Source of the DNA: Paenibacillus kyungheensis
GTDB lineage: Bacteria > Bacillota > Bacilli > Paenibacillales > Paenibacillaceae
Reading direction: 5' to 3'
DNA length: 64,000 nt
Assembly (NCBI RefSeq): GCF_028606985.1
Contig: NZ_CP117416.1
Coordinates: 4,651,001 to 4,715,000 of the forward strand
The notes under the pieces: generated by a model
Database searches by the model: none
What the model saw: only the letters and a program-made list of their open reading frames with translations
What the model was told of the DNA's origin: nothing
Translations under genes and position numbers: made by a program
Part shown: piece after piece, positions 7,535 through 16,519 of the stretch
How the letters are laid out: every line of letters begins with the position of its first letter
How positions within the stretch are numbered: position 1 is the first letter of the stretch

Positions 7535-9034
7535 TTATTTTTTAGGTTGAATAAGCGGGCTTTCCGGTCGCATTTTGATCGTATCTGAACTGCCACCGAT
7601 GACATTCACACGTGTCATTTCACCCCACTGGGCTTTTTTACCACGAATCGCTTGAGCTAGCCCGATCACTCTCCAGACGGTTAGCATCGGACGATACCAG
7701 AATGATTCGGATAACGCATGAAGCACCAGCCGGAATACATCTGCTATGCGATTATAATGATGGAATCGCCATTCTTCAAATAATACTGCCCCTGTCGACA
7801 ATAACGAACCGTATAAAATCATCATCAATGTCAGTGATGCACTGATTTCCCAGCCTGCGCCTGCTTTGAGAACAAGACCTAATACAATCATAATTAAGCC
7901 GATCAATTCAACTACAGGGCCAAACAGCTCTACGAACATAAATAATGGCATAGCGGCAAAGCCGATGCGTCCATAGCGCGGATTGAACAGCATGTCTTTG
8001 TTCCGCCATAGACTTTCGAACAATCCACGTTGCCAGCGAATCCGTTGCCGACGTAAGATTTTGCGACTTTCCGGTGCTTCTGTCCAGCAGACAGGTTCTG
8101 GAATATAGATAATCCGACCTTTGCTTTTCTTTTTCCGCAATAGACGATGTAGACGAACAATCAGCTCCATATCTTCACCAATTGTCTCTGTCTCATAACC
8201 GCCTACTTCGATTACCCAGCTTTTTTTGAATACACCAAATGCACCGGATACAAGGATCAACATATTGAAGCTACTCAGACCGATTCGTCCCATCAAGAAA
8301 CCGCGCAGATACTCGATAACTTGCATTACAACATATGGATTACGAGATAGCAGTACATTTTCACTGCTCAGATAACCTGTATCAACAATACTTCCGTTGG
8401 CAATCCCTACACTGCCACCAGTAGCTATAATCTCTTCACCAGGCTTCGCTTCCATAATAGGTTTCATTACTTTGATAAAAGCATCGGTATCCAGTACAGT
8501 ATCTCCATCAAGGGAAGCAAAATAAGGATAACGTGAAACGTTAATGCCTGCATTAAGCGCATCCGCTTTTCCACCGTTTTCTTTATCCACCAGTACTAGA
8601 TTGGGATGCTGTAAAGAGCGATAAATATTGCGAATCGGTGCTGTAGACTTGCCTAATGCTGAAAAAGGAACACGATTAGAAATGGGCGACATATCAAATT
8701 CATCAATCATCCGTTGCGCAGTATCATCTTTGGAACCATCATTGATTACGATAACTTCAAATTGCTTGTAATTGATACTCAGCAGTGAACGAGCACTGGA
8801 TACGATATTACCACCTTCATTGTAAGCAGGAACAAGAATCGATAAAGGAGCTAATTCGTTTTCGAGTGCTTTGCTATATTGAAGTCCACTCACATCTTTG
8901 TCTTTGCGCAAATCTTTGGCAGCCGCGAAATACATTAACAAATACGCTCCGGTTGAAAAAGCGACGTATAATATCGTGATCACAGCAATGATATGGTAAA
9001 CAACTAATCCGAGGTCAGCCCACATTCCGCTCAT
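7535..9034 (-). CDS. processive family 2 glycosyltransferase (polysaccharide synthase)
   Basis: A 499-residue membrane synthase resembling IcaA/PgaC, BcsA and B. subtilis YdaM, which polymerises a sugar from an NDP donor while moving the chain across the membrane. Visible motifs are NDGS (98-101), DGD (176-178), the catalytic GED (286-288) and QRIRW (330-334), the QxxRW signature of processive enzymes. One N-terminal helix (about 8-36) and a group of C-terminal helices flank the catalytic domain. No PilZ domain is visible. I chose ATG 9032-9034 because GGAAAGGAG precedes it; the open frame extends 14 codons further without such a site. It overlaps the HEAT gene by 20 bases and closes the operon. 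Confidence 0.88.
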   Translation of the reverse strand: MSGMWADLGLVVYHIIAVITILYVAFSTGAYLLMYFAAAKDLRKDKDVSGLQYSKALENELAPLSILVPAYNEGGNIVSSARSLLSINYKQFEVIVINDGSKDDTAQRMIDEFDMSPISNRVPFSALGKSTAPIRNIYRSLQHPNLVLVDKENGGKADALNAGINVSRYPYFASLDGDTVLDTDAFIKVMKPIMEAKPGEEIIATGGSVGIANGSIVDTGYLSSENVLLSRNPYVVMQVIEYLRGFLMGRIGLSSFNMLILVSGAFGVFKKSWVIEVGGYETETIGEDMELIVRLHRLLRKKKSKGRIIYIPEPVCWTEAPESRKILRRQRIRWQRGLFESLWRNKDMLFNPRYGRIGFAAMPLFMFVELFGPVVELIGLIMIVLGLVLKAGAGWEISASLTLMMILYGSLLSTGAVLFEEWRFHHYNRIADVFRLVLHALSESFWYRPMLTVWRVIGLAQAIRGKKAQWGEMTRVNVIGGSSDTIKMRPESPLIQPKK

Positions 9035-10103
9035 AATTTCTCCTTTCCAATATCTCTTGTGCCATCTCTTTTGCAAATCGGTCAGGGTGATTGGTCGCTA
9101 TTTGTTCCAATATCGCTACACCTTGACGATAACGAAGCAAAGCTTGCGCCGATTGCAGACGAACTTCGTATGAATCATCACTCACCAACTGCTCCAGATA
9201 CGGCAAAAAGCGTTCATCACGCGTACTATTGATTACTTTCACTCTCATCAATCGTTCTTGCCATGATACAGATTGTTGTTCAGTTAATGCTTGTTCCATC
9301 CGATCAGCCGCTTCAGGGCTCATATAACCAAAATTAGCGAGTGCTTTCATCGCGCGAATACGCATTTCTTTATCATTGGAATACATACATTGCTCTAACA
9401 ATTGCAGTACTTCTTGCGTACGAATATTGTTAATCCGCAGACTATCTATAATGATATAGCGTAATTTGGGACTGTATTTATCGAACTGTTGTAGCAATTG
9501 ATCTAACAGCTCGCCTTTGATTAACAACACCAACTGCAATAATTGAATGTCTGAGTATTGGATAGCTGCTGATTCCAGTTCATCCATGATCTCAGGAGCT
9601 TGAAATACAGCCAGAATCCGCAAAATCAAAAAGCGCTCATCACCTGTACAATGTTTGCGCTGTAACGCTTGTAAAAGCTCCGAGTGAAGACTCATCATCT
9701 GAAATTGCTCGATATAAAGTAAAGCATTGATACGAGTACTCCAACGCGAGCTACGCAAATCATTGGCATACGACTCTGCAAAATAATACTCACTTAGTTC
9801 TTTGATCCGCTGCGTTTCATTTTTGGAGCGACTTAGTGATAAGCGATGAATTAACATTTCTTCTATCGCTTTTTGTTCCAAGCTATTTTTAGCCAGCATT
9901 CTACGAGAACGCTCTCCTGTTGCAATATACTGATTCAGCGCAGAATCTGCTTTGGCAAGTTGCTCGGTTAAACGGTCTATCGCTTGCAAACGCCGATTGC
10001 GTTGATATTTGCGAAACATCAGATACAGTAACAGTACGATAATCAATGACACCACTCCGACAGTTGCCCACCAGATCGTTACCAGTATATTATCAATACT
10101 CAT
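9015..10103 (-). CDS. membrane-anchored HEAT-repeat protein
   Basis: A 362-residue protein with one N-terminal transmembrane helix (about 9-29), a basic stretch (KYQRNRRLQ), a coiled-coil-like segment, and then repeated helical pairs of HEAT type (for example MRIRAMKALANFGY and YEVRLQSAQALLRYR). Such solenoids act as scaffolds for protein partners. It is encoded between a multi-domain regulator (4-base overlap, ATGA-like) and a polysaccharide synthase (20-base overlap), so it probably bridges the two at the membrane. ATG 10101-10103 has AGGGGT upstream. No enzymatic motif is seen. The role as scaffold is inference from architecture and position. Confidence 0.8.
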   Translation of the reverse strand: MSIDNILVTIWWATVGVVSLIIVLLLYLMFRKYQRNRRLQAIDRLTEQLAKADSALNQYIATGERSRRMLAKNSLEQKAIEEMLIHRLSLSRSKNETQRIKELSEYYFAESYANDLRSSRWSTRINALLYIEQFQMMSLHSELLQALQRKHCTGDERFLILRILAVFQAPEIMDELESAAIQYSDIQLLQLVLLIKGELLDQLLQQFDKYSPKLRYIIIDSLRINNIRTQEVLQLLEQCMYSNDKEMRIRAMKALANFGYMSPEAADRMEQALTEQQSVSWQERLMRVKVINSTRDERFLPYLEQLVSDDSYEVRLQSAQALLRYRQGVAILEQIATNHPDRFAKEMAQEILERRNYERNVG

Positions 10104-11833
10104 AACGCTACCCCTACTTTGTTCAGTAAGCGTCGTACACGAGCTTCCAATTCCATCATACTAAATGGCTTGGTCATATAATCATCTGCTCCAGCACGTA
10201 TCGCTTCTGTAATGCCTTGTTCATCGTCGACTCCCGTTAACATCAGTACCGTATACTTTGAACCTTCTTCACCACGTAGACGGGAAAGAACTTCCATTCC
10301 GTTAATACGTGGCATCATCCGATCCAAAATCAATAAATATTGAGCAGATTCATCATGCCACGGATCATTCAAAAATTCTTTGCCATCTGTATAGACACGA
10401 ATATCCAGTAAATACTCTTGTTCTAGATCGAACATTTGTCGTTCCAAAATATTACGTATTAATGGATCATCATCCACAATCGCTAATCGCAATGGTTCGT
10501 TAACAGATACCGTCGGTACAGGTGGATTACTTACAGTAGGTTCAGGTATAGCAGGATGTGCAACAACAGGCTTAGCGTCTACTGATCTACTCATTCTGGA
10601 TGGCGTCTGTAACGGTATAGAAGATACTGATTTGCCTTGTTCCAGCGCTGTATTTAAATGCAACAATTGCTGATTCACCTGATCAAATAGTTGCGATTGA
10701 TCGGTTGTAGCAAAAACAGGTACCACGCCATAGCGAATACGCATCATTCCTGCTGGAATCAAAGATGCGACTTGAGGCGAATAAAGAATACGATCAATAA
10801 AAGCACTGCTTTGAGCAGGAGAGCTACCTGGTTGTAGCAAATAAAATCGCCCTGCACGTTCGTGTGCCCATATATCTTCTACACGTAAAGACAATTTAAT
10901 CGTATCCGAGACTTGGCGTAATAATTGATCGCCTTTCGCAAAATTATACGTTTTGTTGTAATTTCGCAGACCTTGCAGATCGATTACGATTAACGATACT
11001 TCTGTCTCATGTACTCGCGTTTGTTCTTGATATCGTTCTAATTCACGTTCTAGAAAAGGCATACTGTATGCCCCGGTTACACTATCTAATAACAGCAATT
11101 CTGTCAGCTTGATTCTTTTGCTGGTCAAACGGCGCACATGCAAAGAAAATTCGTCCATATCGAAAGGCTTAATCATAAAGTCTTCCGCTCCCATCGCATA
11201 ACCATGCATCCGGGTTTCTTTATTGCCTGAAGCACTGATGATCATAACAGGAATAAAATGACGTTCACACAAATCTTGAATCTGTGCTAACAGCTCAAAT
11301 CCGTTCATACCAGGCAATACCAAATCCAACACAACACAATCAGGACGTTTATCATAAAACAACGCCAAACCTTGTTCAGGCTCTGTCGTTGCTAACACTG
11401 TGAAATTTTGACTGACCAGTTCATCTTTTAATAAAGTAAGGAGCCCGATATCATCATCAATAATTAAGACGGTTCGAGCTTTGGTCGTATTTGTAGGGGA
11501 TGTTATTGTAAAAGGTATCTTCTCGATCGGTGCAGTCTCTTTAACTTCAGGCTCCACATCTGACTGCTGGATAAGATCATATAATGGTTCTAATATAATA
11601 ACCATCTGCTCATGGTCAAATACACGTTGACCGTCTTCTTTGAATGTGGTCAGTAAACGCAAAGCTTCAGAGTACCATTCTGGCAACTCTATCGTGCCTG
11701 CTGTTCCTTTGATCGAATGTGCTAGCCGATACAATTCCTGTTCTGGAATCTGCGCATTAGGTTCTAGCATCTTCTGCAATTTTTCTTGTAATTGAAGTTT
11801 GAAAAGAATCTGATACTTCAACATACGATTCAC
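10100..11833 (-). CDS. Hpt-REC-degenerate GGDEF-REC signalling protein
   Basis: A 577-residue cytoplasmic protein with four modules. The Hpt domain has the phosphorylatable His39 in AHSIKGTAG. The first receiver (about 118-245) has IIDDD, VVLDLVLPG and the KPF lysine. A GGDEF-fold region (about 250-400) follows, in which the catalytic loop reads RAGRF instead of GGDEF. The second receiver (about 448-577) has VDDD, ILDRMMPR and TKPF. Both receivers look competent for phosphorylation; the cyclase domain does not look active and could be a nucleotide sensor. The start is GTG 11833 with AAAGGGGG seven bases upstream. It is first in an operon with the HEAT and GT2 genes. No cognate kinase is adjacent. 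Confidence 0.85.
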   Translation of the reverse strand: MNRMLKYQILFKLQLQEKLQKMLEPNAQIPEQELYRLAHSIKGTAGTIELPEWYSEALRLLTTFKEDGQRVFDHEQMVIILEPLYDLIQQSDVEPEVKETAPIEKIPFTITSPTNTTKARTVLIIDDDIGLLTLLKDELVSQNFTVLATTEPEQGLALFYDKRPDCVVLDLVLPGMNGFELLAQIQDLCERHFIPVMIISASGNKETRMHGYAMGAEDFMIKPFDMDEFSLHVRRLTSKRIKLTELLLLDSVTGAYSMPFLERELERYQEQTRVHETEVSLIVIDLQGLRNYNKTYNFAKGDQLLRQVSDTIKLSLRVEDIWAHERAGRFYLLQPGSSPAQSSAFIDRILYSPQVASLIPAGMMRIRYGVVPVFATTDQSQLFDQVNQQLLHLNTALEQGKSVSSIPLQTPSRMSRSVDAKPVVAHPAIPEPTVSNPPVPTVSVNEPLRLAIVDDDPLIRNILERQMFDLEQEYLLDIRVYTDGKEFLNDPWHDESAQYLLILDRMMPRINGMEVLSRLRGEEGSKYTVLMLTGVDDEQGITEAIRAGADDYMTKPFSMMELEARVRRLLNKVGVAL

Positions 11834-12036
11834 AAATAAACCCCCTTTGCCTAGTTACTCTACTTTCTATTATCGGATATACCGGATTAAAATTTAACCA
11901 TAAAGGCTCACCAATAGAAAATACTGGTACTAAATATGTAAAGAATCTGACACAGGGTTGAAACAAAAAAGAGAGGTTTTAGCTTACCTTTACGTTCCTT
12001 TAAGTTTCTTTTAAGGCAAGCTGTTTAAGATAACGA

Positions 12037-12074
12037 TAGAGCACATTACGTTAAAGGGTAATGCTCTACTTTTA
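12037..12074 (+). terminator. hairpin before the exported-protein gene (terminator or attenuator)
   Basis: TAGAGC-ac-ATTAC pairs with GTAAT-GCTCTA and is followed by CTTTTAAC. It lies 25 bases upstream of the gene at 12099, with no plus-strand gene before it, so it may act as an attenuator or simply fold the leader. Confidence 0.4.
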
Positions 12075-12098
12075 ACAATAGTATGAAATGAGGTATCC

Positions 12099-12521
12099 AT
12101 GATGAAAAGCACGAAAAAAAACCACCGTTCACGTAAAGCGATGATCAGTACGTTGCTTCTAGGACTTGCGATCAGTAGCATGTTGCTAGGGGAAGAAGCA
12201 AATGCTCAAACGCCATCGAGTGCGTCTGGTTCTTCGTTGACGAGTGAGCAACAGGATACGTTCCTGAGTACACTTGGCGCTTCGTCGGATGAGGATGTCT
12301 ATGAAGATTTATATGAAGGCAGATCACTTGCTGAAACAGCACGTCGACATAACAAAAACCCACAAGCCGTAATCGACTTGCAGGTTGCGCAGATGACAGA
12401 GATGTTAAATGAACGATTAAATAAAGGATTATTGTCACCGGATACATACCGGGCACAAAAAGCAGAATTGACCGATCTCATTACAAAGAGTGTCTATGGT
12501 CAGACTTCCTACAGCCAGTAA
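12099..12521 (+). CDS. small exported protein of unknown function
   Basis: A 140-residue protein with a Sec signal peptide: basic N-terminus (KSTKKNHRSRK), a hydrophobic core near residues 14-30 and a likely cleavage after EEANA (about residue 36). The mature part is Ser/Thr-rich and then forms a helical region containing YEGRSLAETARRHN and VIDLQVAQMTEMLNERL. This resembles a helical module seen in other secreted proteins of spore-forming and actinobacterial species (LxxGxSLAExAxxxGxxxxxVI...). ATG 12099 follows GAGGT; ATG 12102 is an alternative. Its end overlaps the convergent acetyltransferase gene by 13 bases. Function unknown. Confidence 0.75.
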   Translation: MMKSTKKNHRSRKAMISTLLLGLAISSMLLGEEANAQTPSSASGSSLTSEQQDTFLSTLGASSDEDVYEDLYEGRSLAETARRHNKNPQAVIDLQVAQMTEMLNERLNKGLLSPDTYRAQKAELTDLITKSVYGQTSYSQ

Positions 12522-13006
12522 GTCATCAAGATATCATCCACATATTGCCCGTTAATATAGAACTCTTCAGGAAGTCTTCCGTTTTCTACAAAGCCTAGCT
12601 TTTTGTAGAATTGGAAGGCTTCTTTGTTAGTTGAAAGCACACGAAGCGTTAATTTACGTATTTGTTGTGACCGAGCAAATTCACCTAATGATTCGATCAA
12701 TTTGCGCCCTATTCCTTTGCCTTGATAATCAGGGTGAATCGCAATATGAATATCGTATACATGTTGATTGGTAGAAACATACGTAGGATGTTGAAATCCT
12801 ACATATCCGCAGATCTGTTCTCCTAATATAGCAACCAGTTGCGTACCCGGTGGATGATCTTGCAAATATTGCTGACGTGATCCGTATTGTAGTACACATG
12901 GAGTGTTATTATCATTCCATACCAAATGATCAATTTCTATTAAATATTGAGCATCATTCATAATCGACAATCGAGTCACTAGCTTATCAACAGGCTGAAC
13001 CGACAT
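12509..13006 (-). CDS. GNAT N-acetyltransferase
   Basis: A 165-residue single-domain GNAT protein. The acetyl-CoA binding motif A is clear: IAIHPDYQGKGIGRKL, followed by motif B with NKEAFQFYKKLGF, the FYxKxGF signature. It is cytoplasmic, and the substrate (small molecule or protein N-terminus) is unknown. It starts at ATG 13004-13006 with GAAGGTG upstream. It is convergent with the exported-protein gene, overlapping it by 13 bases, and is probably monocistronic, with the MFS gene ending 75 bases upstream on the same strand. Confidence 0.88.
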   Translation of the reverse strand: MSVQPVDKLVTRLSIMNDAQYLIEIDHLVWNDNNTPCVLQYGSRQQYLQDHPPGTQLVAILGEQICGYVGFQHPTYVSTNQHVYDIHIAIHPDYQGKGIGRKLIESLGEFARSQQIRKLTLRVLSTNKEAFQFYKKLGFVENGRLPEEFYINGQYVDDILMTYWL

Positions 13007-13080
13007 GTATACGCACCTTCTCTTATCTATTTGGTCTTTATCCTTTGAGTATAGTATATCATTCGTTTTACACTCAAGTA

Positions 13081-14319
13081 TTAGCTAGAAGACTGAGGAA
13101 GTGATACTGCTTTTCTTTGTACATAATGATGAAGCATAAAGAATGCTAAAGAAAGAATACCTGCTAATACAGCCACCCATGCTACAGGATGAAGCCCACC
13201 AGCATCATAAAATACGCCCATAATATAGGGCCCGATGACCCGTCCGACTGCACCTATTCCTCCGGCTACTCCTAGATAGAATGGAGCATACAATCCGGTT
13301 TTTTCAGAGACATACGAAGGAATAGCTGGAGATAACAACATCTCGCCAAATGTAATCAGAATCATCGCTACAATCATCGCCGGATAATTATGAAATCCTA
13401 AAATAACAATATAGCCAAACAAATAAAAAAGAGCACTGGCAGTCATTTGAGCTTCAGCTGTCCGAGCAGCTACGCGGCGGATAAAATTCACGAACGGTTG
13501 ACCTGCGAAGATCAATACACCGTTTAACGTCCATAACAGACTGTAATAACTAATTAACATACCTGAACTGACGATAAAAGGAGATACGCCTGTATTCCAG
13601 ATTGAATTACCTAACCATAGAAACAACGAACCAATTCCCATATATAAGTAGACTCTCACTTGAGATAGTAACCATAATGGACGCTTTTCTGTATGGACTT
13701 GTGGTCGACCCGGATTATGTACATCTTCTTCCTGCACACGAGTACGTTCGCCTTCGCCGATTTTGGTCAAATATACAAAAAAGAAACCGGCAAACAATGC
13801 ACAACTTACCCCGTTAAGTACAAATGTTAAATGATACGAAATATCTGCTAGCACTCCGCATAGAGCGGTTCCTAGTGCCACCCCAATATTGTTAGCAACA
13901 TATACAATATTGAATAATTGTCCGCGGCGATCTGCAAAGCGAAAGCCTATAAATGCTTGAATAGCTGGCAAAGACATCGCATTAAATAATCCTACAAATA
14001 TCATTGTAATCATATACAGATGCCAGTTCTGACTGACAAAAGGCAATGCAAACAAACACAATGCATTTAATGACAATGAACCTACGATTAACTTTTTGAC
14101 ACCTAGACGATGATATAATGTACCTCCAAGCAATTGTCCACCGATACCACCCAGTGATTGCAAAAGAACTACAAAACCTGCATCGGTCATCGTGCGACCG
14201 AGCTCCTGATAGACATAAAGTGTAGTTAGGGGCCACATTAATGATCCACCTGCTGCACTGATCAGGCTAGCCAGTAAAAAAACTTGTATTTCGCGTGGAT
14301 ACGATCTAAGCCAATTCAT
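13081..14319 (-). CDS. MFS multidrug-type transporter
   Basis: About twelve transmembrane helices and 412 residues. Motif A between helices 2 and 3 reads GGTLYHRLGVKKLI, close to the drug:H+ antiporter pattern, and a central cytoplasmic loop (about residues 195-225) is hydrophilic. By memory it resembles the MdtH/YttB group of drug exporters. The open frame reaches GTG 14352, but no ribosome binding site precedes it; ATG 14317-14319 has AGAAAGGA about eleven bases upstream and is preferred. It is divergent from the sigma factor gene. The substrate is unknown. Confidence 0.82.
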   Translation of the reverse strand: MNWLRSYPREIQVFLLASLISAAGGSLMWPLTTLYVYQELGRTMTDAGFVVLLQSLGGIGGQLLGGTLYHRLGVKKLIVGSLSLNALCLFALPFVSQNWHLYMITMIFVGLFNAMSLPAIQAFIGFRFADRRGQLFNIVYVANNIGVALGTALCGVLADISYHLTFVLNGVSCALFAGFFFVYLTKIGEGERTRVQEEDVHNPGRPQVHTEKRPLWLLSQVRVYLYMGIGSLFLWLGNSIWNTGVSPFIVSSGMLISYYSLLWTLNGVLIFAGQPFVNFIRRVAARTAEAQMTASALFYLFGYIVILGFHNYPAMIVAMILITFGEMLLSPAIPSYVSEKTGLYAPFYLGVAGGIGAVGRVIGPYIMGVFYDAGGLHPVAWVAVLAGILSLAFFMLHHYVQRKAVSLPQSSS

Positions 14320-14475
14320 AAGATGAGAGTTCCTTTCTTGTTGATCACGCACAGAATAAGCACAATATTTCTAGTATGATATAGAGGACAGAAATTCAGC
14401 AAGTGTACCATGTAACGCTGTACATCGATTATTCCTATCGTATTACTGATATTAATAAGGAGATAGATTTCCACT

Positions 14476-15390
14476 ATGACTTCTTTATTTAGTAACCATA
14501 TCGAACACTTATATGTAGAATATCGTTCATTACTGACTGCTGTTGCTTATCGCATTACAGGGATGCGTACCGAAGCTGAAGATATTGTACAAGACCTTTT
14601 TATCCATCTGAGTACTAGCAACTGGAATCATGAGCAAGTTAATAATATTCGTGCTTATCTGATTCAGTCGACAGTCAATCGAAGCTTGAATGTACTGGAA
14701 TCGGCACGAATCAAACGTGTAGAGTATCCGGGGGTATGGTTGCCTGAACCTCAGGTGAACGAATGGTCTTCATCTTCAGTATCTTCACGTACATCGGAGT
14801 TAACAGAAAGTGCAGATACTTCTATTATACTAACCGATGATATTAGTTATGCAGTGATGGTACTGCTCGATCAATTGACACCTGTAGAGCGTGCGATTTT
14901 TGTATTACGACAATCCTTTGATTTTTCTTATCGAGAGATTGCCCAATGGATGAATCGTTCAGAAGCTAATTGCCGCAAAATATTCAGTCGTGCTGTGCCC
15001 AAGCTACAAGAAGCGCAAGCGTCTGAATCGATTGCCTCTGAGCACAAATTAGCATTTACGCGTGCTTTTTTGCAAGCTACTCAGACAGGTAACTTTTCTT
15101 CTTTATTGGAATTACTTCAACAGGATATGCGTCTTTACACAGATGGCGGTGGTAAAGTTAAATCGGCTTTACGTCCTATTTTCGATCGTCGACGTGTGAT
15201 TTCGTTCTTCAATGGTATTGCTGCTAAAGGGTCACTGACAGGAGAATGGTCGATCATATCGATCAATGGTGAAATAGGTCTACAACTTCAGCGTGAAGGG
15301 GTAACGGTAGCCGTTTATTCCTTTAGATATAATGCATCAGGACAAGTCGATCATATCTTTATGATCTCGAATCCAGACAAAATTAGCTAA
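14476..15390 (+). CDS. SigJ-type ECF sigma factor with C-terminal SnoaL-like domain
   Basis: Sigma-70 family factor of 304 residues. Region 2 covers about residues 5-75 (YRSLLTAVAYRITG, AEDIVQDLF) and region 4 about 130-180 (LTPVERAIFVLRQ, FSYREIAQWM). The extra C-terminal 120 residues form a SnoaL/NTF2-like domain, as in the SigJ (ECF41-like) group, where this domain tunes activity and replaces a separate anti-sigma factor. No anti-sigma gene is adjacent. AAGGAGAT lies upstream of ATG 14476. The next gene encodes a carboxymuconolactone decarboxylase-like protein, the usual genetic partner and target of this sigma group, 88 bases downstream. Confidence 0.9.
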   Translation: MTSLFSNHIEHLYVEYRSLLTAVAYRITGMRTEAEDIVQDLFIHLSTSNWNHEQVNNIRAYLIQSTVNRSLNVLESARIKRVEYPGVWLPEPQVNEWSSSSVSSRTSELTESADTSIILTDDISYAVMVLLDQLTPVERAIFVLRQSFDFSYREIAQWMNRSEANCRKIFSRAVPKLQEAQASESIASEHKLAFTRAFLQATQTGNFSSLLELLQQDMRLYTDGGGKVKSALRPIFDRRRVISFFNGIAAKGSLTGEWSIISINGEIGLQLQREGVTVAVYSFRYNASGQVDHIFMISNPDKIS

Positions 15391-15478
15391 GCTTGTCACA
15401 AATCGGTTTCCTCATTTGTCTAGTCTATATAAGCTTCTATCAAGCTTGTGACTATTTTATATTTCAGGAGGATAACCA

Positions 15479-15925
15479 ATGCAAACACGTATGGATTATT
15501 ACAAAGTACACCCGAAAGTCTATTCCCTTATGGGGCAAATGGAGAAATTTATCAAAGAACAGGATCTTGACCCTGTTCTATATGAATTGATCAAAATTCG
15601 CGCTTCACAAATCAATGGATGTGCGTTCTGTCTGGATGCTCATACACGCGATTTGCGCAAAATGGGTGAATCGGAAGAACGGATCGCTTTGACCAGTGTA
15701 TGGAGAGAATGCCCTTATTATACAGACGCTGAAAAAGCAGTTCTTCATCTTACTGAAGTGGTAACTGAAATTACAGTGCAAGGAGTACCTCAAGCTGTAT
15801 ACAATGAGGTGTTACAGCACTTTAGCGAGAAACAATATATGGATATTATTGTAGCGATTAACACCATCAATAACTGGAATCGCATAGCGATTTCGACCGG
15901 TATGTTTCCGGGTTGTAAAGATTAA
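15479..15925 (+). CDS. carboxymuconolactone decarboxylase/AhpD-like protein
   Basis: A 148-residue, helical protein of the CMD/AhpD superfamily. The redox motif CAFC within INGCAFCLDAHTRDLRK, with the nearby His, is the peroxidase-type active site, so a thiol-based hydroperoxide or reductive function is more likely than decarboxylation. ATG 15479 has an excellent AGGAGGAT site. It follows a SigJ-type sigma factor gene, with which this family is typically paired, and is probably transcribed by that factor from the 88-base gap. Two terminator-like hairpins follow the gene. Confidence 0.9.
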   Translation: MQTRMDYYKVHPKVYSLMGQMEKFIKEQDLDPVLYELIKIRASQINGCAFCLDAHTRDLRKMGESEERIALTSVWRECPYYTDAEKAVLHLTEVVTEITVQGVPQAVYNEVLQHFSEKQYMDIIVAINTINNWNRIAISTGMFPGCKD

Positions 15926-16045
15926 AAAAAATTTATAAATGACCTGTTTCAATATTTGTGTCCGTGTTTAACAATAAGTAACGGCAATTGGCGAGAATGA
16001 TGTCCCCTTCGTTCTCACTTCTGCTATATCATGGACCACTCCCGG

Positions 16046-16095
16046 AATCCGCCATATTACGGTTTCGTTCCCCCGAACCGCACTATGGCGGATTT
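16046..16095. terminator. long imperfect hairpin with nested stem
   Basis: Outer arms AATCCGCCATA and TATGGCGGATT pair, and an inner GGTTTCG/CGAACC stem caps the structure. It could terminate the CMD gene or be a palindromic repeat; a T tract is short (TTTCATTTG). Confidence 0.5.
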
Positions 16096-16143
16096 CATTT
16101 GTTTTGACCTATTCTATTTCCTACATCATACATATAAATGATG

Positions 16144-16177
16144 AAAGTGCCCTTATCATAAGGGCACTTTTTTTATT
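16144..16177 (+). terminator. intrinsic terminator
   Basis: A near-perfect stem AAAGTGCCCTTA/TAAGGGCACTTT with a three-base loop is followed by TTTTATT. It ends the sigJ-CMD transcription unit. Confidence 0.85.
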
Positions 16178-16303
16178 CTCTTTTCTTCTATTTCCGCTAT
16201 TCTTTAAAATTATATAAGACACTTAGTTTAATTTCTGAGAAATGTGTTTATACATTATTCGTGAGTATGCAAGTAAAAAAAGGTAAGTTCATTATTCTAC
16301 TAC

Positions 16304-16404
16304 AGTGGGGCTGGTGATCGGGTAGCAAGGTCAGGAACGTATGATAAAGAAACAGTCGTCATGACTGCAATGAGAGCATGATATGACTTCGCTTCAGCCT
16401 CGCT
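16304..16404 (+). ncRNA. candidate structured leader RNA
   Basis: AGTGGGGCTG (16304-16313) can pair with CAGCCTCGCT (16395-16404) to close a junction that contains two small hairpins, TGATC/GGTCA (16315-16333) and CAGTC/GACTG (16353-16367). It lies 115 bases before an exported-protein gene. It does not match any riboswitch consensus that I know, and pairing could be fortuitous. Confidence 0.25.
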
Positions 16405-16519
16405 TTTGAAATAAAAAAATAAATAAAGTGATCCAAAACCAATTATCTTTCGTTCATCTGTGTATGGACGGCAACATTTGATACACACAAAAAAATGTAA
16501 ATACAAAGGGAGCTTACTT

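Larger units (their letters stand above)
15926..16519. other. 594-base region without protein gene
   Basis: Holds two strong hairpins (16046-16095 and 16144-16174), then AT-rich sequence and a possible structured leader (16304-16404) before the exported-protein gene at 16520. I see no credible coding frame; a 68-codon minus-strand frame across 16300-16506 lacks a ribosome binding site. Confidence 0.6.

Noticed and set aside
16300-16506. 68-codon minus-strand frame
   Set aside because: Overlaps the leader of the exported-protein gene, has no ribosome binding site and no homology that I recognise.
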